From Methanosarcinales archaeon (GTDB taxonomy: Archaea > Halobacteriota > Methanosarcinia > Methanosarcinales > Methanogasteraceae), in NCBI GenBank assembly GCA_003661105.1, contig QMVM01000060.1, forward strand, positions 1 through 9,682: 9,682 nt of DNA. Direction: 5' to 3'. The translations under genes were made by a program, and so were the position numbers. The notes beneath the pieces are model-generated. The model was not told the origin of the DNA and searched no databases. It was given only the letters and a program-made list of their open reading frames with translations. This document shows positions 1 through 4,831 of the stretch, piece by piece (within the stretch, counting starts at the first letter, position 1; each line of letters begins with the position of its first letter).

Positions 1-594
1 AATCACACTTTGAATTCCAATTGAGATTATTCCTGCAAGACCTTGGTATAAATGAACTACTCCGATTAGAGTTGAAGCCAAAAATATTGCTACAATATAC
101 CAATCCTTATTCTCTTTTATATTCCACAAGCATTTAAGTAAAAAAGTTCTGGATAGTTCTTCAAAAAGTGCAATGCCTATCCGTAGAACATGACCAAACC
201 AAATAATCATTAGCAGTGGATTGTTTGCTAAATCAACCATTGTGTTAATAAATTCAGTATTTGGTGGTTGGTTTCTTGGCATCCATTGATAAATTGTTGC
301 TCTTGTGAGAAAGAATAAACCAAAACAGATTACAGTTAATCCAATACCAATTAAAATATCCCAATACCAAGTTCCTTTTCCTGAATTAAAGGTTGTTTTA
401 AATGTGTCTTTTAGAAGATATTTATTCAGTAAAAGAATGGGAATTATAATTTCACCACCAAAAATTAATAGATAAACAATCATATCTGTAGTTGAGAAAT
501 TTTCAGTCTGTGTTAGCCTATACCAAATCATTATTATATTGATTGGCAAAATTGCAATACTGATACCAATAATACTTCTAATAGCTTTATTCAT
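1..594 (-). CDS. CPBP-family intramembrane metalloprotease, C-terminus outside the window
   Basis: The minus strand is open for 198 codons from an ATG at 594 to the window edge with no stop, so the C-terminus is missing. The protein is very hydrophobic, with membrane segments at about residues 7-23, 39-55, 79-96, 122-140 and 165-198. Residues 145-149 read EELSR, the EExxR motif of CPBP (CAAX protease/Abi) glutamic-type membrane proteases, and residues 181-187 read HLYQGLA, the second conserved metal/catalytic motif with its His181. Family members cleave in the membrane; roles range from prenyl-protein processing to bacteriocin self-immunity, and the substrate here is unknown. A stop codon lies three codons upstream, and AAGG sits 5 bases before the ATG, which supports this start. 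Base composition is about one third GC against 50-60% in the rest of the window, and codons are strongly A/T-ending, so recent foreign origin is likely. The immediate upstream DNA is a transposon-like element. Confidence 0.85.
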   Translation of the reverse strand, partial: MNKAIRSIIGISIAILPINIIMIWYRLTQTENFSTTDMIVYLLIFGGEIIIPILLLNKYLLKDTFKTTFNSGKGTWYWDILIGIGLTVICFGLFFLTRATIYQWMPRNQPPNTEFINTMVDLANNPLLMIIWFGHVLRIGIALFEELSRTFLLKCLWNIKENKDWYIVAIFLASTLIGVVHLYQGLAGIISIGIQSVI

Positions 595-604
595 TGTGCC
601 TTAG

Positions 605-721
605 TCCTACTTTGTCACATTACAGACCAACCAACAGCGGTCGGTGGCATGACCTCAAACCGTTTGGAACACAAAACCAACATCAAGCGCCTGAATGAGT
701 GGTTAATCTGACAAAGTAGTA
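605..721. mobile_element. 117-bp MITE-like element or internally deleted insertion sequence
   Basis: The segment is bounded by 13-bp inverted repeats, 605-617 (TCCTACTTTGTCA) and 709-721 (TGACAAAGTAGTA), which match at 12 of 13 positions; ATTA follows in both arms. The sequence TTAG occurs directly outside each end (601-604 and 722-725), consistent with a 4-bp target duplication. TTAG fits the YTAR target duplicated by the IS5 group, but the family assignment is only an inference. The interior keeps what looks like the last codons of a transposase, with the stop codon lying inside the right repeat. The element ends 7 bp before the start codon of the CPBP gene, so it has replaced or displaced that gene's promoter. 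Confidence 0.6.
616..711 (+). pseudogene. possible C-terminal transposase remnant inside the MITE-like element
   Basis: An in-frame stretch ending at the TGA at 709-711 reads ...NRLEHKTNIKRLNEWLI before the stop, and the stop overlaps the right terminal inverted repeat, an arrangement common for IS transposases. There is no start region and no catalytic DDE residue. I do not recognise the family; the reading as a transposase tail rests on its position inside the inverted repeats and may be wrong. Confidence 0.3.
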
Positions 722-726
722 TTAGT

Positions 727-907
727 GCGTCGGCACTTCAAATCCGCTGATGTGGCAACTCTGCCTGACGTTCGTGATTCTCCGCGGGTTTAGAGTTTTA
801 TCATGCCGCGGTTCGTTGTGGTCGTCTGTGTGGTGTTACCCCCTCTTGTTCAGACTGGTCTTTTGGTTGACCGGCCTAATACTGCTTGCAAGGTATTAGT
901 ACTTAAA
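727..907 (-). pseudogene. decayed duplicate of a promoter plus small-gene start (good copy at 4526-4759)
   Basis: Three blocks match the region upstream of and inside the small gene at 4526-4681, in the same order and strand: the TATA-box octamer at 900-907 is identical to 4752-4759; 846-861 matches 4697-4712 at 15 of 16 bases; 807-821 matches 4641-4655 at 14 of 15. The spacing between the first two pairs is 39 and 40 bases. Between the last two blocks this copy is 17 bases shorter, and the missing part includes the ribosome binding site and ATG. Downstream, the frame corresponding to the small gene stays open to a TAA near 727 with a shared EPR motif, but it has no start codon. This copy should not make the protein, although its promoter could still fire. 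Confidence 0.55.
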
Positions 908-989
908 TATTTTTAGATGTCGAAGTGTCAGGTTATACAATTCAAAAATTCACGAAAGAATTGCAAATATGACGAGGGGGGCTGCTGGC

Positions 990-1290
990 TCAAGCAGTCA
1001 CCTCACAAAGCACCTGCATCACCCCCTCCTGATACTCCTGAAAAGCCCCCCTTACCACACAGGTTCGTCTGCGCATCGTATGCGGCTTTCTGTCCACAAA
1101 CACCTTTCCGCGACCCCGGGTGTGTCCGGCAGCCTCAAGCTTTTGCTCGTGTGCAAAGAGGAAGCCATCGCTCCCGGACGACATGGGGGTATGCTATGAT
1201 CCTGAGCCGCGCTGGTTCGTGGATCAAGTGGGCAATTCCAGCGATTGAGCTCGGAGGTCTTCGCTGGAACGATTCTTGCGGTGTGTGGAC
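990..1290 (-). pseudogene. broken copy of the winged-helix regulator gene
   Basis: On the minus strand this is a degraded paralogue of the intact regulator gene at 2101-2421. Matching peptide pieces occur in different frames: LIHEPARLRIIAYPHVV in one frame, then FVDRKPHTM and GAFQEYQEGVMQVL in another, against LIHEPARLMIMAYLYVV, FVDRKPHTM and DAFQEYRVGMMQVL in the intact protein. A block of about 20 codons in the middle, covering most of the recognition-helix region, is shortened and out of frame, and the 5' end has further frame changes and a stop. A 64-codon open stretch (990-1184) survives but lacks the DNA-binding helix, so a functional product is unlikely. The partner membrane-protein genes seen next to the intact copy are not found here, so only the regulator part was copied or retained. 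Confidence 0.75.
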
Positions 1291-1401
1291 GTTAAGCATA
1301 TCAGCAGGCACAGAAAAAATTGCAGATCAGGCTTAAAGTCCGCAGAAAATCCATGAACATAGAAAAAAAGAGATTTGGAAGGGGGATATAACCACAAATC
1401 G

Positions 1402-1626
1402 CTACACGTCTAACTTTTTCATAGATTCGGCAGAACTGGTCTGCACAATCAGATCACGGACGATGGGGGCCAATTTGTATGGAATTTTCATAAGCGTATC
1501 TCCGGAATCTTCATAAGCAGCTTCGTCTTCGGCAACAGCTTCTTCGTCAGTCTGGCTCTCGTAATGCGCTAAAACACGCTGCACCTGCCCTTCATCCCAT
1601 CCTGGCGGGAGTTTATTTGGCCTCAT
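1402..1626 (-). CDS. antitoxin-like protein of a DUF4258-type pair
   Basis: This gene encodes 74 residues. The N-terminus contains PPGWDE followed by VLAHYESQTDEEAVAEDEA, a pattern I recognise from small antitoxin-like proteins found beside DUF4258/BrnT-like partners in cyanobacteria, Chloroflexi and some archaea. The middle is strongly acidic (about residues 25-43), suiting it to neutralise a basic partner, and the C-terminal third (KIPYKLAPIVRDLIVQ) is likely helical. Its ATG at 1626 overlaps the TGA ending the upstream toxin-like gene (ATGA), so its translation was probably coupled to that gene. Because the upstream gene now carries frameshifts, ribosomes may no longer arrive at this ATG in frame, and the antitoxin-like gene may be poorly translated. 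The assignment as an antitoxin is by family resemblance and pairing, not by any catalytic motif. Confidence 0.7.
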   Translation of the reverse strand: MRPNKLPPGWDEGQVQRVLAHYESQTDEEAVAEDEAAYEDSGDTLMKIPYKLAPIVRDLIVQTSSAESMKKLDV

Positions 1627-1896
1627 TTTCTTCTTTTGGTACGTCGTCTGTAAGCTATCAGTGCTTTCCCTGATAAATTGTATCGGTTATCACAAATATA
1701 CTCTCTGGTTCTGGCACATAGATGACGCGAAGGTACCTGCCGGATCGGGTCTGACCAATGGCAACTCGTACCCCCTCGTGCCAATGCGATCTTCACCGGG
1801 ATGTGACAGGACATCCTCCACTTCCTGTGCGGTTACTTTATGATGGTGGATGTATGAGGTATTCGTCTTCGGGTCCAGATAAAACCGAATCTTCAT
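1623..1896 (-). pseudogene. DUF4258/BrnT-like toxin-like gene with two frameshifts
   Basis: Read from ATG 1896, the first frame gives MKIRFYLDPKTNTSYIHHHK and then VEDVLSHPGEDRIG, the usual N-terminal half of this roughly 90-residue family. It then loses frame near a GGGGG run at about 1770. The expected middle, VRVAIGQTRSGRYLRVIYV followed by PEPESIFVIT, is present in another frame, and the expected end, LSGKALIAYRRRTKRRK, in the third, after a second shift near 1685. Both shifts are explained by loss of one base each. With both repaired, the protein would be complete and would end exactly at the ATGA overlap with the antitoxin-like gene, so decay is recent. The first site is a G homopolymer and could be a sequencing error; the second is not in a homopolymer. 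Confidence 0.75.
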
Positions 1897-1920
1897 CGTT
1901 GATACTTCCTTTGGAACTGT

Positions 1921-1928
1921 AATATAAG
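1921..1928 (-). promoter_or_regulatory. candidate TATA box for the toxin/antitoxin-like pair
   Basis: On the minus strand CTTATATT lies about 25-32 bases before the ATG at 1896, and AGGAAG lies about 8-13 bases before that ATG. This fits an archaeal promoter with a very short leader. The remaining DNA up to 2100 shows no gene. Confidence 0.4.
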
Positions 1929-2100
1929 CATCTCTTCTCAATGGATATGTTACGCCATTCTGTGTCCCCGGACCGATTCTAGTGCTGCAGAACACCGCGT
2001 AGATATAACGTCACATCCAAAAACAGACCGAGCCAGAACTCAACAAAGTCATGGCATAAATCCAATACCGGGTGTCTGGTCTCTATGTCAGTGGGACGGT

Positions 2101-2421
2101 TCATCGAAGAACCTGCATCATCCCCACCCGATACTCCTGAAATGCATCTCTCCCAGTATCAGTCAGCCGGAGCATCGTATGCGGCTTTCTGTCCACAAAC
2201 TCCTTCACAACCTCGAGGTACCCGGCAGCCGCAAGCTTGCTCGTATGCGAGGAGAGATTGCCAGCCGTAAGCCCGGTCTGGCGCATCAGGAAGAGGAAGT
2301 CTGCGCTCTCGACGACGTAGAGGTATGCCATGATCATGAGTCGCGCCGGCTCGTGGATCAAGCGGTCGATTCCAGCGATGGGGCGGAGCTCTTCGCTGCC
2401 GGTTTCACTTGCTGCCATCAT
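2101..2421 (-). CDS. winged-helix (ArsR/HTH_34-type) transcriptional regulator
   Basis: The gene encodes 106 residues. Residues about 19-100 form a winged helix: LIHEPARLMIMAYLYV is the first helix, FLFLMRQTGLTAGNLSSHTS is the helix-turn-helix with the recognition helix starting at TAGNLSSH, and VVKEFVDRKPHTMLRLTDTGR is the beta-wing, a pattern typical of the single-domain ArsR/MarR-like regulators common in archaea. No cysteine metal site is seen, so metal sensing is unlikely. The start is ATG at 2421 or at 2418; both lie inside the end of the upstream membrane-protein gene, behind GAGGT, so translation is coupled. The last gene of its operon, it probably controls that operon, perhaps through the palindrome at 3305-3322. 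A broken paralogue lies at 990-1290. Confidence 0.85.
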   Translation of the reverse strand: MMAASETGSEELRPIAGIDRLIHEPARLMIMAYLYVVESADFLFLMRQTGLTAGNLSSHTSKLAAAGYLEVVKEFVDRKPHTMLRLTDTGRDAFQEYRVGMMQVLR

Positions 2422-3025
2422 GCACCTCTGTCTCAGGCAGCGGATATTTGCGCAGGAAGCAGACGAAGATTACCAGACCGCCAAGGACTAAGAATCCCCC
2501 TATGATGACCAGATACAGTATCAATCCGGTACATCCGGATCCAAATTCTATTAAAGAGAATAATAGCCCCAGAATCATGGACAGGATCGCATATCCGTAA
2601 TAACGGACACTTCCTGATCTGGATGCTGCGTGGGCGAAGGGTCCGACCAGAATCATCCCGAAGAACAACGGTGCCCAGTTCACCCACAGGGAATAATCCT
2701 GCACATCGCCAGAGATCGAGAGCAGGGTGAAGATGATCACGATAACTGCAAGTTCGAAGAGAAAGACGCCTGTCAGTGCATCCTTTGGATTTTCCTCACG
2801 AAATTTGACGACCCCGATCCGCGGATAGGTGTAGCGTCTTCGGACAGACTCCACAATCTTTCCTGAGAATACTATCAATAATATATAGAATACAAAGATG
2901 GGGGAATAGAAGAACCCTCCGAAAGTCATGAGGATTAGCCCCATCATGAATTCCATCAAGCCATCCTGCTGGGAATCGCGATATACCTCCTTCTCGATCT
3001 CGGGCAGGTCAATTGTGGCCGGCAT
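2405..3025 (-). CDS. multi-spanning membrane protein paired with the regulator
   Basis: The gene encodes 206 residues if started at ATG 3025, which lies behind GGAGATGGAGGT and overlaps the end of the upstream gene by 17 bases. A longer reading from 3088 would add a Cys/Arg-rich peptide that looks like read-through of the neighbour and is rejected. The protein has an N-terminal amphipathic stretch (LPEIEKEVYRDSQQDG), then about five or six membrane segments at roughly residues 24-37, 39-54, 86-104, 116-133, 143-161 and 166-190, and a short C-tail (FLRKYPLPETEVHDGSK). I recognise no catalytic motif. Proteins of this kind next to small winged-helix regulators are common in archaea but have no known function that I can name. 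Both ends closely resemble the 80-residue protein upstream. Confidence 0.8.
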   Translation of the reverse strand: MPATIDLPEIEKEVYRDSQQDGLMEFMMGLILMTFGGFFYSPIFVFYILLIVFSGKIVESVRRRYTYPRIGVVKFREENPKDALTGVFLFELAVIVIIFTLLSISGDVQDYSLWVNWAPLFFGMILVGPFAHAASRSGSVRYYGYAILSMILGLLFSLIEFGSGCTGLILYLVIIGGFLVLGGLVIFVCFLRKYPLPETEVHDGSK

Positions 3026-3251
3026 CGTAGACCTCCATCTCCGGCAGCGGATGATCACGCAGGAACCGTGACAGGACGACCAGCCCAATACCGAGAATGA
3101 TTACGGCAGCGATGCCAAAGACGATGTAACCGACAGCGATGCCCGCTATTGCCATCATTATAAGTCCCGGGAATATATCCCAGATGCCGTCCTCGTGGTA
3201 GGGCCGAAATGCCTTCTTCTCGAGTTCTTTCAGATTGATTTCTTGTGCCAT
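3009..3251 (-). CDS. small two-helix membrane protein, short paralogue of the next gene
   Basis: The gene encodes 80 residues from ATG 3251, behind GGGGGT. An upstream in-frame ATG at 3329 lies beyond the TATA box and would add an AT-rich leader, so it is rejected. The protein reads as an amphipathic N-terminus (INLKELEKKAFRPYHEDG), a two-helix membrane hairpin at about residues 28-44 and 46-63, and a tail FLRDHPLPEMEVYDAGHN. The N-terminus and tail line up with those of the 206-residue neighbour (DG...GL.LM...G and FLR..PLPE.EV.D), as if the middle four helices were removed. It is the first gene of the three-gene operon and its last codons contain the ribosome binding site and ATG of the second gene. 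Function is unknown. Confidence 0.75.
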   Translation of the reverse strand: MAQEINLKELEKKAFRPYHEDGIWDIFPGLIMMAIAGIAVGYIVFGIAAVIILGIGLVVLSRFLRDHPLPEMEVYDAGHN

Positions 3252-3287
3252 TATGTACCCCCATACATTAACGTAAAGAAGTTTGTA

Positions 3288-3295
3288 GTATATAA
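3288..3295 (-). promoter_or_regulatory. TATA box of the membrane-protein/regulator operon
   Basis: On the minus strand TTATATAC is centred about 40 bases before the ATG at 3251. A start of transcription about 26 bases downstream, near 3262-3266, would leave a leader of roughly 10-15 bases containing the GGGGGT ribosome binding site. Confidence 0.6.
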
Positions 3296-3304
3296 GACTT
3301 TGTG

Positions 3305-3322
3305 TTGCAAAGTTGTTTGCAA
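3305..3322. promoter_or_regulatory. candidate operator: perfect 7-4-7 palindrome upstream of the TATA box
   Basis: TTGCAAA (3305-3311), GTTG, TTTGCAA (3316-3322) is a perfect inverted repeat. GTTGC at 3304-3308 and GCAAC at 3326-3330 add a second, wider dyad. The site begins about 10 bases upstream of the TATA box, where a bound regulator could block or help TBP/TFB. The obvious candidate is the winged-helix protein encoded at the end of the same operon; this is inference. Confidence 0.45.
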
Positions 3323-3331
3323 TAAGCAACG

Positions 3332-3369
3332 CATAAAATCAAAAGATGCTATTAGCCACCTCTGGCTAA
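3332..3369 (-). terminator. hairpin plus T-rich tract ending the YtfJ/DUF2953 operon
   Basis: TTAGCCA (3352-3358) and TGGCTAA (3363-3369) form a perfect 7-bp stem with a 4-base loop. The stem overlaps the TAG stop of the DUF2953-type gene. On the minus strand it is followed by ATCTTTTGATTTTAT, the T-rich tract that archaeal RNA polymerase needs to terminate. It also separates this operon from the next one. Confidence 0.55.
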
Positions 3370-4013
3370 CAACCGCCCGGCAAGCGCTTCCGCGTCCCCC
3401 GTCCGGGCACACCGCCAGAAGACGATAAAGAATCGCGGATACGCCCCACGATCATCCCGCGAACCGCGCTGTCGCATAGAAACCTGATGACAGGAATGAT
3501 CATTCGCCCAACCGTTACCCCAAGCGAACCCCTGACGCGGTATGCGAATGTCGGTTCATGAAAGACCGGCTGTAGCCGGATCGAGATAGCAGGATAACGA
3601 GTCAGTGGGACAAAAGCCGCATACAGAAACCCTGATAACATGCCGGTATCGGCGGGATCGTCGAGCCCGAATGTTGCACGGCATGAAAGTTCCCTGAAAT
3701 CGATTCTCTGTACCACCCTACGCGCCAGTGCGATCACAGGACGGTACAGCATGCGGAACAGTTCAAAGACGTGTCCGACATCCATTTTTGCATCTTCCTT
3801 CTCTCTTCTCCGGCCTTCCTGCTCTGTGGCTTCGAAACCATCGATGACACGGGATAGAAACAGCCATCGCACCTCGATTCTCTGCACGGGATCGCTGTCA
3901 GGGTCTCGATTCAGTTCAAACCTGCAAACGAACGGAATCCATAACAGAAGCATCAGTGCAAGCGTAAGCGTTAATACGACAAGCAATAAAAAAATAAGAA
4001 GGGATGGATGCAA
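3366..4013 (-). CDS. DUF2953-type membrane-anchored protein (YtfI-like)
   Basis: The gene encodes 215 residues. Residues 4-29 form one strong membrane segment (SLLIFLLLVVLTLTLALMLLLW), followed by a soluble domain with a basic/acidic linker near residues 67-77 (EGRRREKEDAK) and beta-rich stretches. The architecture, an N-terminal anchor, the ELSCRATFGLDDPADTGMLSG segment (residues about 108-128) and ISIRLQPVF motifs, matches the DUF2953 family as I know it. DUF2953 genes are regular neighbours of ytfJ/gerW in Bacillus (ytfI-ytfJ) and in several archaea, and here the YtfJ-like gene lies 13 bases upstream, which strengthens the call. The ATG at 4013 follows GGGTGGT. The molecular role is unknown; a function with its partner at the membrane is likely. 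The C-terminal 25 residues are Arg/Gly-rich and less typical. Confidence 0.75.
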   Translation of the reverse strand: MHPSLLIFLLLVVLTLTLALMLLLWIPFVCRFELNRDPDSDPVQRIEVRWLFLSRVIDGFEATEQEGRRREKEDAKMDVGHVFELFRMLYRPVIALARRVVQRIDFRELSCRATFGLDDPADTGMLSGFLYAAFVPLTRYPAISIRLQPVFHEPTFAYRVRGSLGVTVGRMIIPVIRFLCDSAVRGMIVGRIRDSLSSSGGVPGRGTRKRLPGGC

Positions 4014-4026
4014 GATACCACCCCCC

Positions 4027-4434
4027 TCAATCCTCGTCTGCGGATTTTTCCGGCTCCTTCTCCGTTGTCTTCTCTGTCCCCTTCCCCTTCTTTCCTCTCA
4101 GGGCTTTTAGCTTATCCACGACTTCAGGCACAGACTCTATAATCTTTCCGATATCTATGCCCTTTCCTGTTGCTGGGAACAGTTTAACCTCGTCTTCGGA
4201 TACCACGAGGAATGCGATCGGCTCGATCTTTGCGCCACCGCCACCGCCACCACCGAAACCACCTTCCTCACCGCGCTTGCCTTCGCCGCCAGCACTGCCA
4301 AATCCAAATGACACCTTGCTAATCGGTATCACGGTTTTGCCTGCTACTGTGATTGGCTCACCGATGATGGTCTTAGTGGTAACCAGTTTTTCAAGCTGCT
4401 CTACGACTTCCTGCATCAATTCTTCGACACCCAT
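4027..4434 (-). CDS. GerW/YtfJ-family protein
   Basis: The gene encodes 135 residues. Residues 1-45 carry the family's opening (helix, then TTKTIIGEPITVAGKTVIPISKVSFGFG), residues 46-67 a glycine-rich loop (GGFGGGGGGG), and residues 69-80 the conserved IEPIAFLVVSED core; the C-tail is charged (Lys/Glu-rich). This is the Spore_YtfJ/GerW pattern, first described from spore germination in Bacillus but widespread in non-sporulating bacteria and archaea, where its role is unknown. No signal peptide or membrane segment is present, so it should be cytoplasmic, possibly bound to the membrane through the DUF2953-type partner. The ATG at 4434 follows AGAGGT and begins 2 bases after the stop of the small gene upstream. 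The gene belongs to an operon of four genes. Confidence 0.85.
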   Translation of the reverse strand: MGVEELMQEVVEQLEKLVTTKTIIGEPITVAGKTVIPISKVSFGFGSAGGEGKRGEEGGFGGGGGGGAKIEPIAFLVVSEDEVKLFPATGKGIDIGKIIESVPEVVDKLKALRGKKGKGTEKTTEKEPEKSADED

Positions 4435-4436
4435 TT

Positions 4437-4529
4437 TTACGTACCTCTGTTAACCTGATCGCAAACAGACCAGATAACACTTTTGGTTGCGTGAATTGGC
4501 GGCTTCTGCTCGATGGTATTTCCGCTCAT
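4437..4529 (-). CDS. very small gene, 30 residues, between the first small gene and the YtfJ-like gene
   Basis: The ATG at 4529 overlaps the TGA of the upstream small gene (ATGA), and the TAA ends 2 bases before the YtfJ-like ATG, so there is almost no untranslated base in this stretch. The product begins MSGNTIEQKPPIHATKSVIW and ends with a short polar tail containing one Cys; it has no membrane segment. I do not recognise it. It may be a real microprotein, or a leader that carries ribosomes to the YtfJ-like start, whose AGAGGT ribosome binding site lies in its last codons. The tight spacing is the main support; codon signal is too short to judge. Confidence 0.45.
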   Translation of the reverse strand: MSGNTIEQKPPIHATKSVIWSVCDQVNRGT

Positions 4530-4681
4530 GCAGTCCACCTCTCAGGGGATGGTCCAATCGATCCATGCTCGATAGTGACCCGGGACTCCTGGACTGTGAT
4601 CGGCACCTGCGCGGTATGCCTGAACTGGTCTTTCTCCTGTCGCGGTTCGCTGTGGGTGTAGTTCTGGTTGGGATTGTCCAT
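4526..4681 (-). CDS. small gene, 51 residues, first of the YtfJ operon
   Basis: The ATG at 4681 is preceded by GAGGTGAG at a good distance, and a clear TATA box/BRE lies about 70-80 bases upstream, so this is the first gene of the operon. The product is polar: an Asn/Gln/Glu-rich N-terminus (MDNPNQNYTHSEPRQEK), then a segment of alternating hydrophobics (VPITVQESRVTIEHG) that could form two beta strands, and a short tail ending ERWTA. No domain is recognised and there is no signal peptide. A decayed duplicate of its promoter and 5' part is at 727-907, showing the unit was once present at least twice. That its ribosome binding site, start and stop overlap are all in order argues for a real gene. 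Confidence 0.6.
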   Translation of the reverse strand: MDNPNQNYTHSEPRQEKDQFRHTAQVPITVQESRVTIEHGSIGPSPERWTA

Positions 4682-4751
4682 GTTTCTCACCTCATTTTGT
4701 TCGGACTGGTCTATTGAGCTACCTGTCCGATAATATATACGTAACTAATGG

Positions 4752-4766
4752 TACTTAAACCTTTCG
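4752..4766 (-). promoter_or_regulatory. TATA box and BRE of the YtfJ operon
   Basis: On the minus strand CGAAAGG followed by TTTAAGTA is a textbook archaeal BRE/TATA pair. Transcription should start near 4725-4730, giving a leader of about 45-50 bases before the small gene at 4681. Confidence 0.7.
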
Positions 4767-4778
4767 ATAAATCGAAAG
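4761..4778. promoter_or_regulatory. candidate operator: perfect 8-2-8 palindrome over the BRE
   Basis: CTTTCGAT (4761-4768), AA, ATCGAAAG (4771-4778) is a perfect inverted repeat overlapping the BRE of the YtfJ operon promoter. A protein bound there would block TFB. In the decayed promoter copy the matching region (about 908-925) keeps only half of the dyad. The binding protein is unknown; a role in ending the peptidase transcript as a hairpin is an alternative. Confidence 0.45.
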
Positions 4779-4797
4779 ACTGTGTGATGCAAGAAGG

Positions 4798-4816
4798 AGT
4801 CGTCCGACTAACGACT
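4798..4816 (-). terminator. weak hairpin after the S9 gene
   Basis: AGTCGT (4798-4803) and ACGACT (4811-4816) can form a 6-bp stem with a 7-base loop, 16 bases after the stop of the S9 gene on the minus strand, followed by CCTTCTTG. The T tract is poor, so this is a weak candidate. Confidence 0.25.
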
Positions 4817-4831
4817 GCCGCGAAGTTACTA

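Noticed and set aside
917..1336. Plus-strand open frame of 139 codons
   Set aside because: It runs antisense to the broken regulator copy, has proline-rich low-complexity translation and no family resemblance.
4236..4260. Short ccaccg-type simple repeat
   Set aside because: It encodes the glycine-rich loop typical of the YtfJ/GerW family, so it needs no separate explanation.
3640..4453. Plus-strand open frames with Ser/Pro-rich and poly-Pro translations
   Set aside because: They mirror the DUF2953-type and YtfJ-like genes; the poly-Pro stretch is the reverse of the YtfJ glycine loop.
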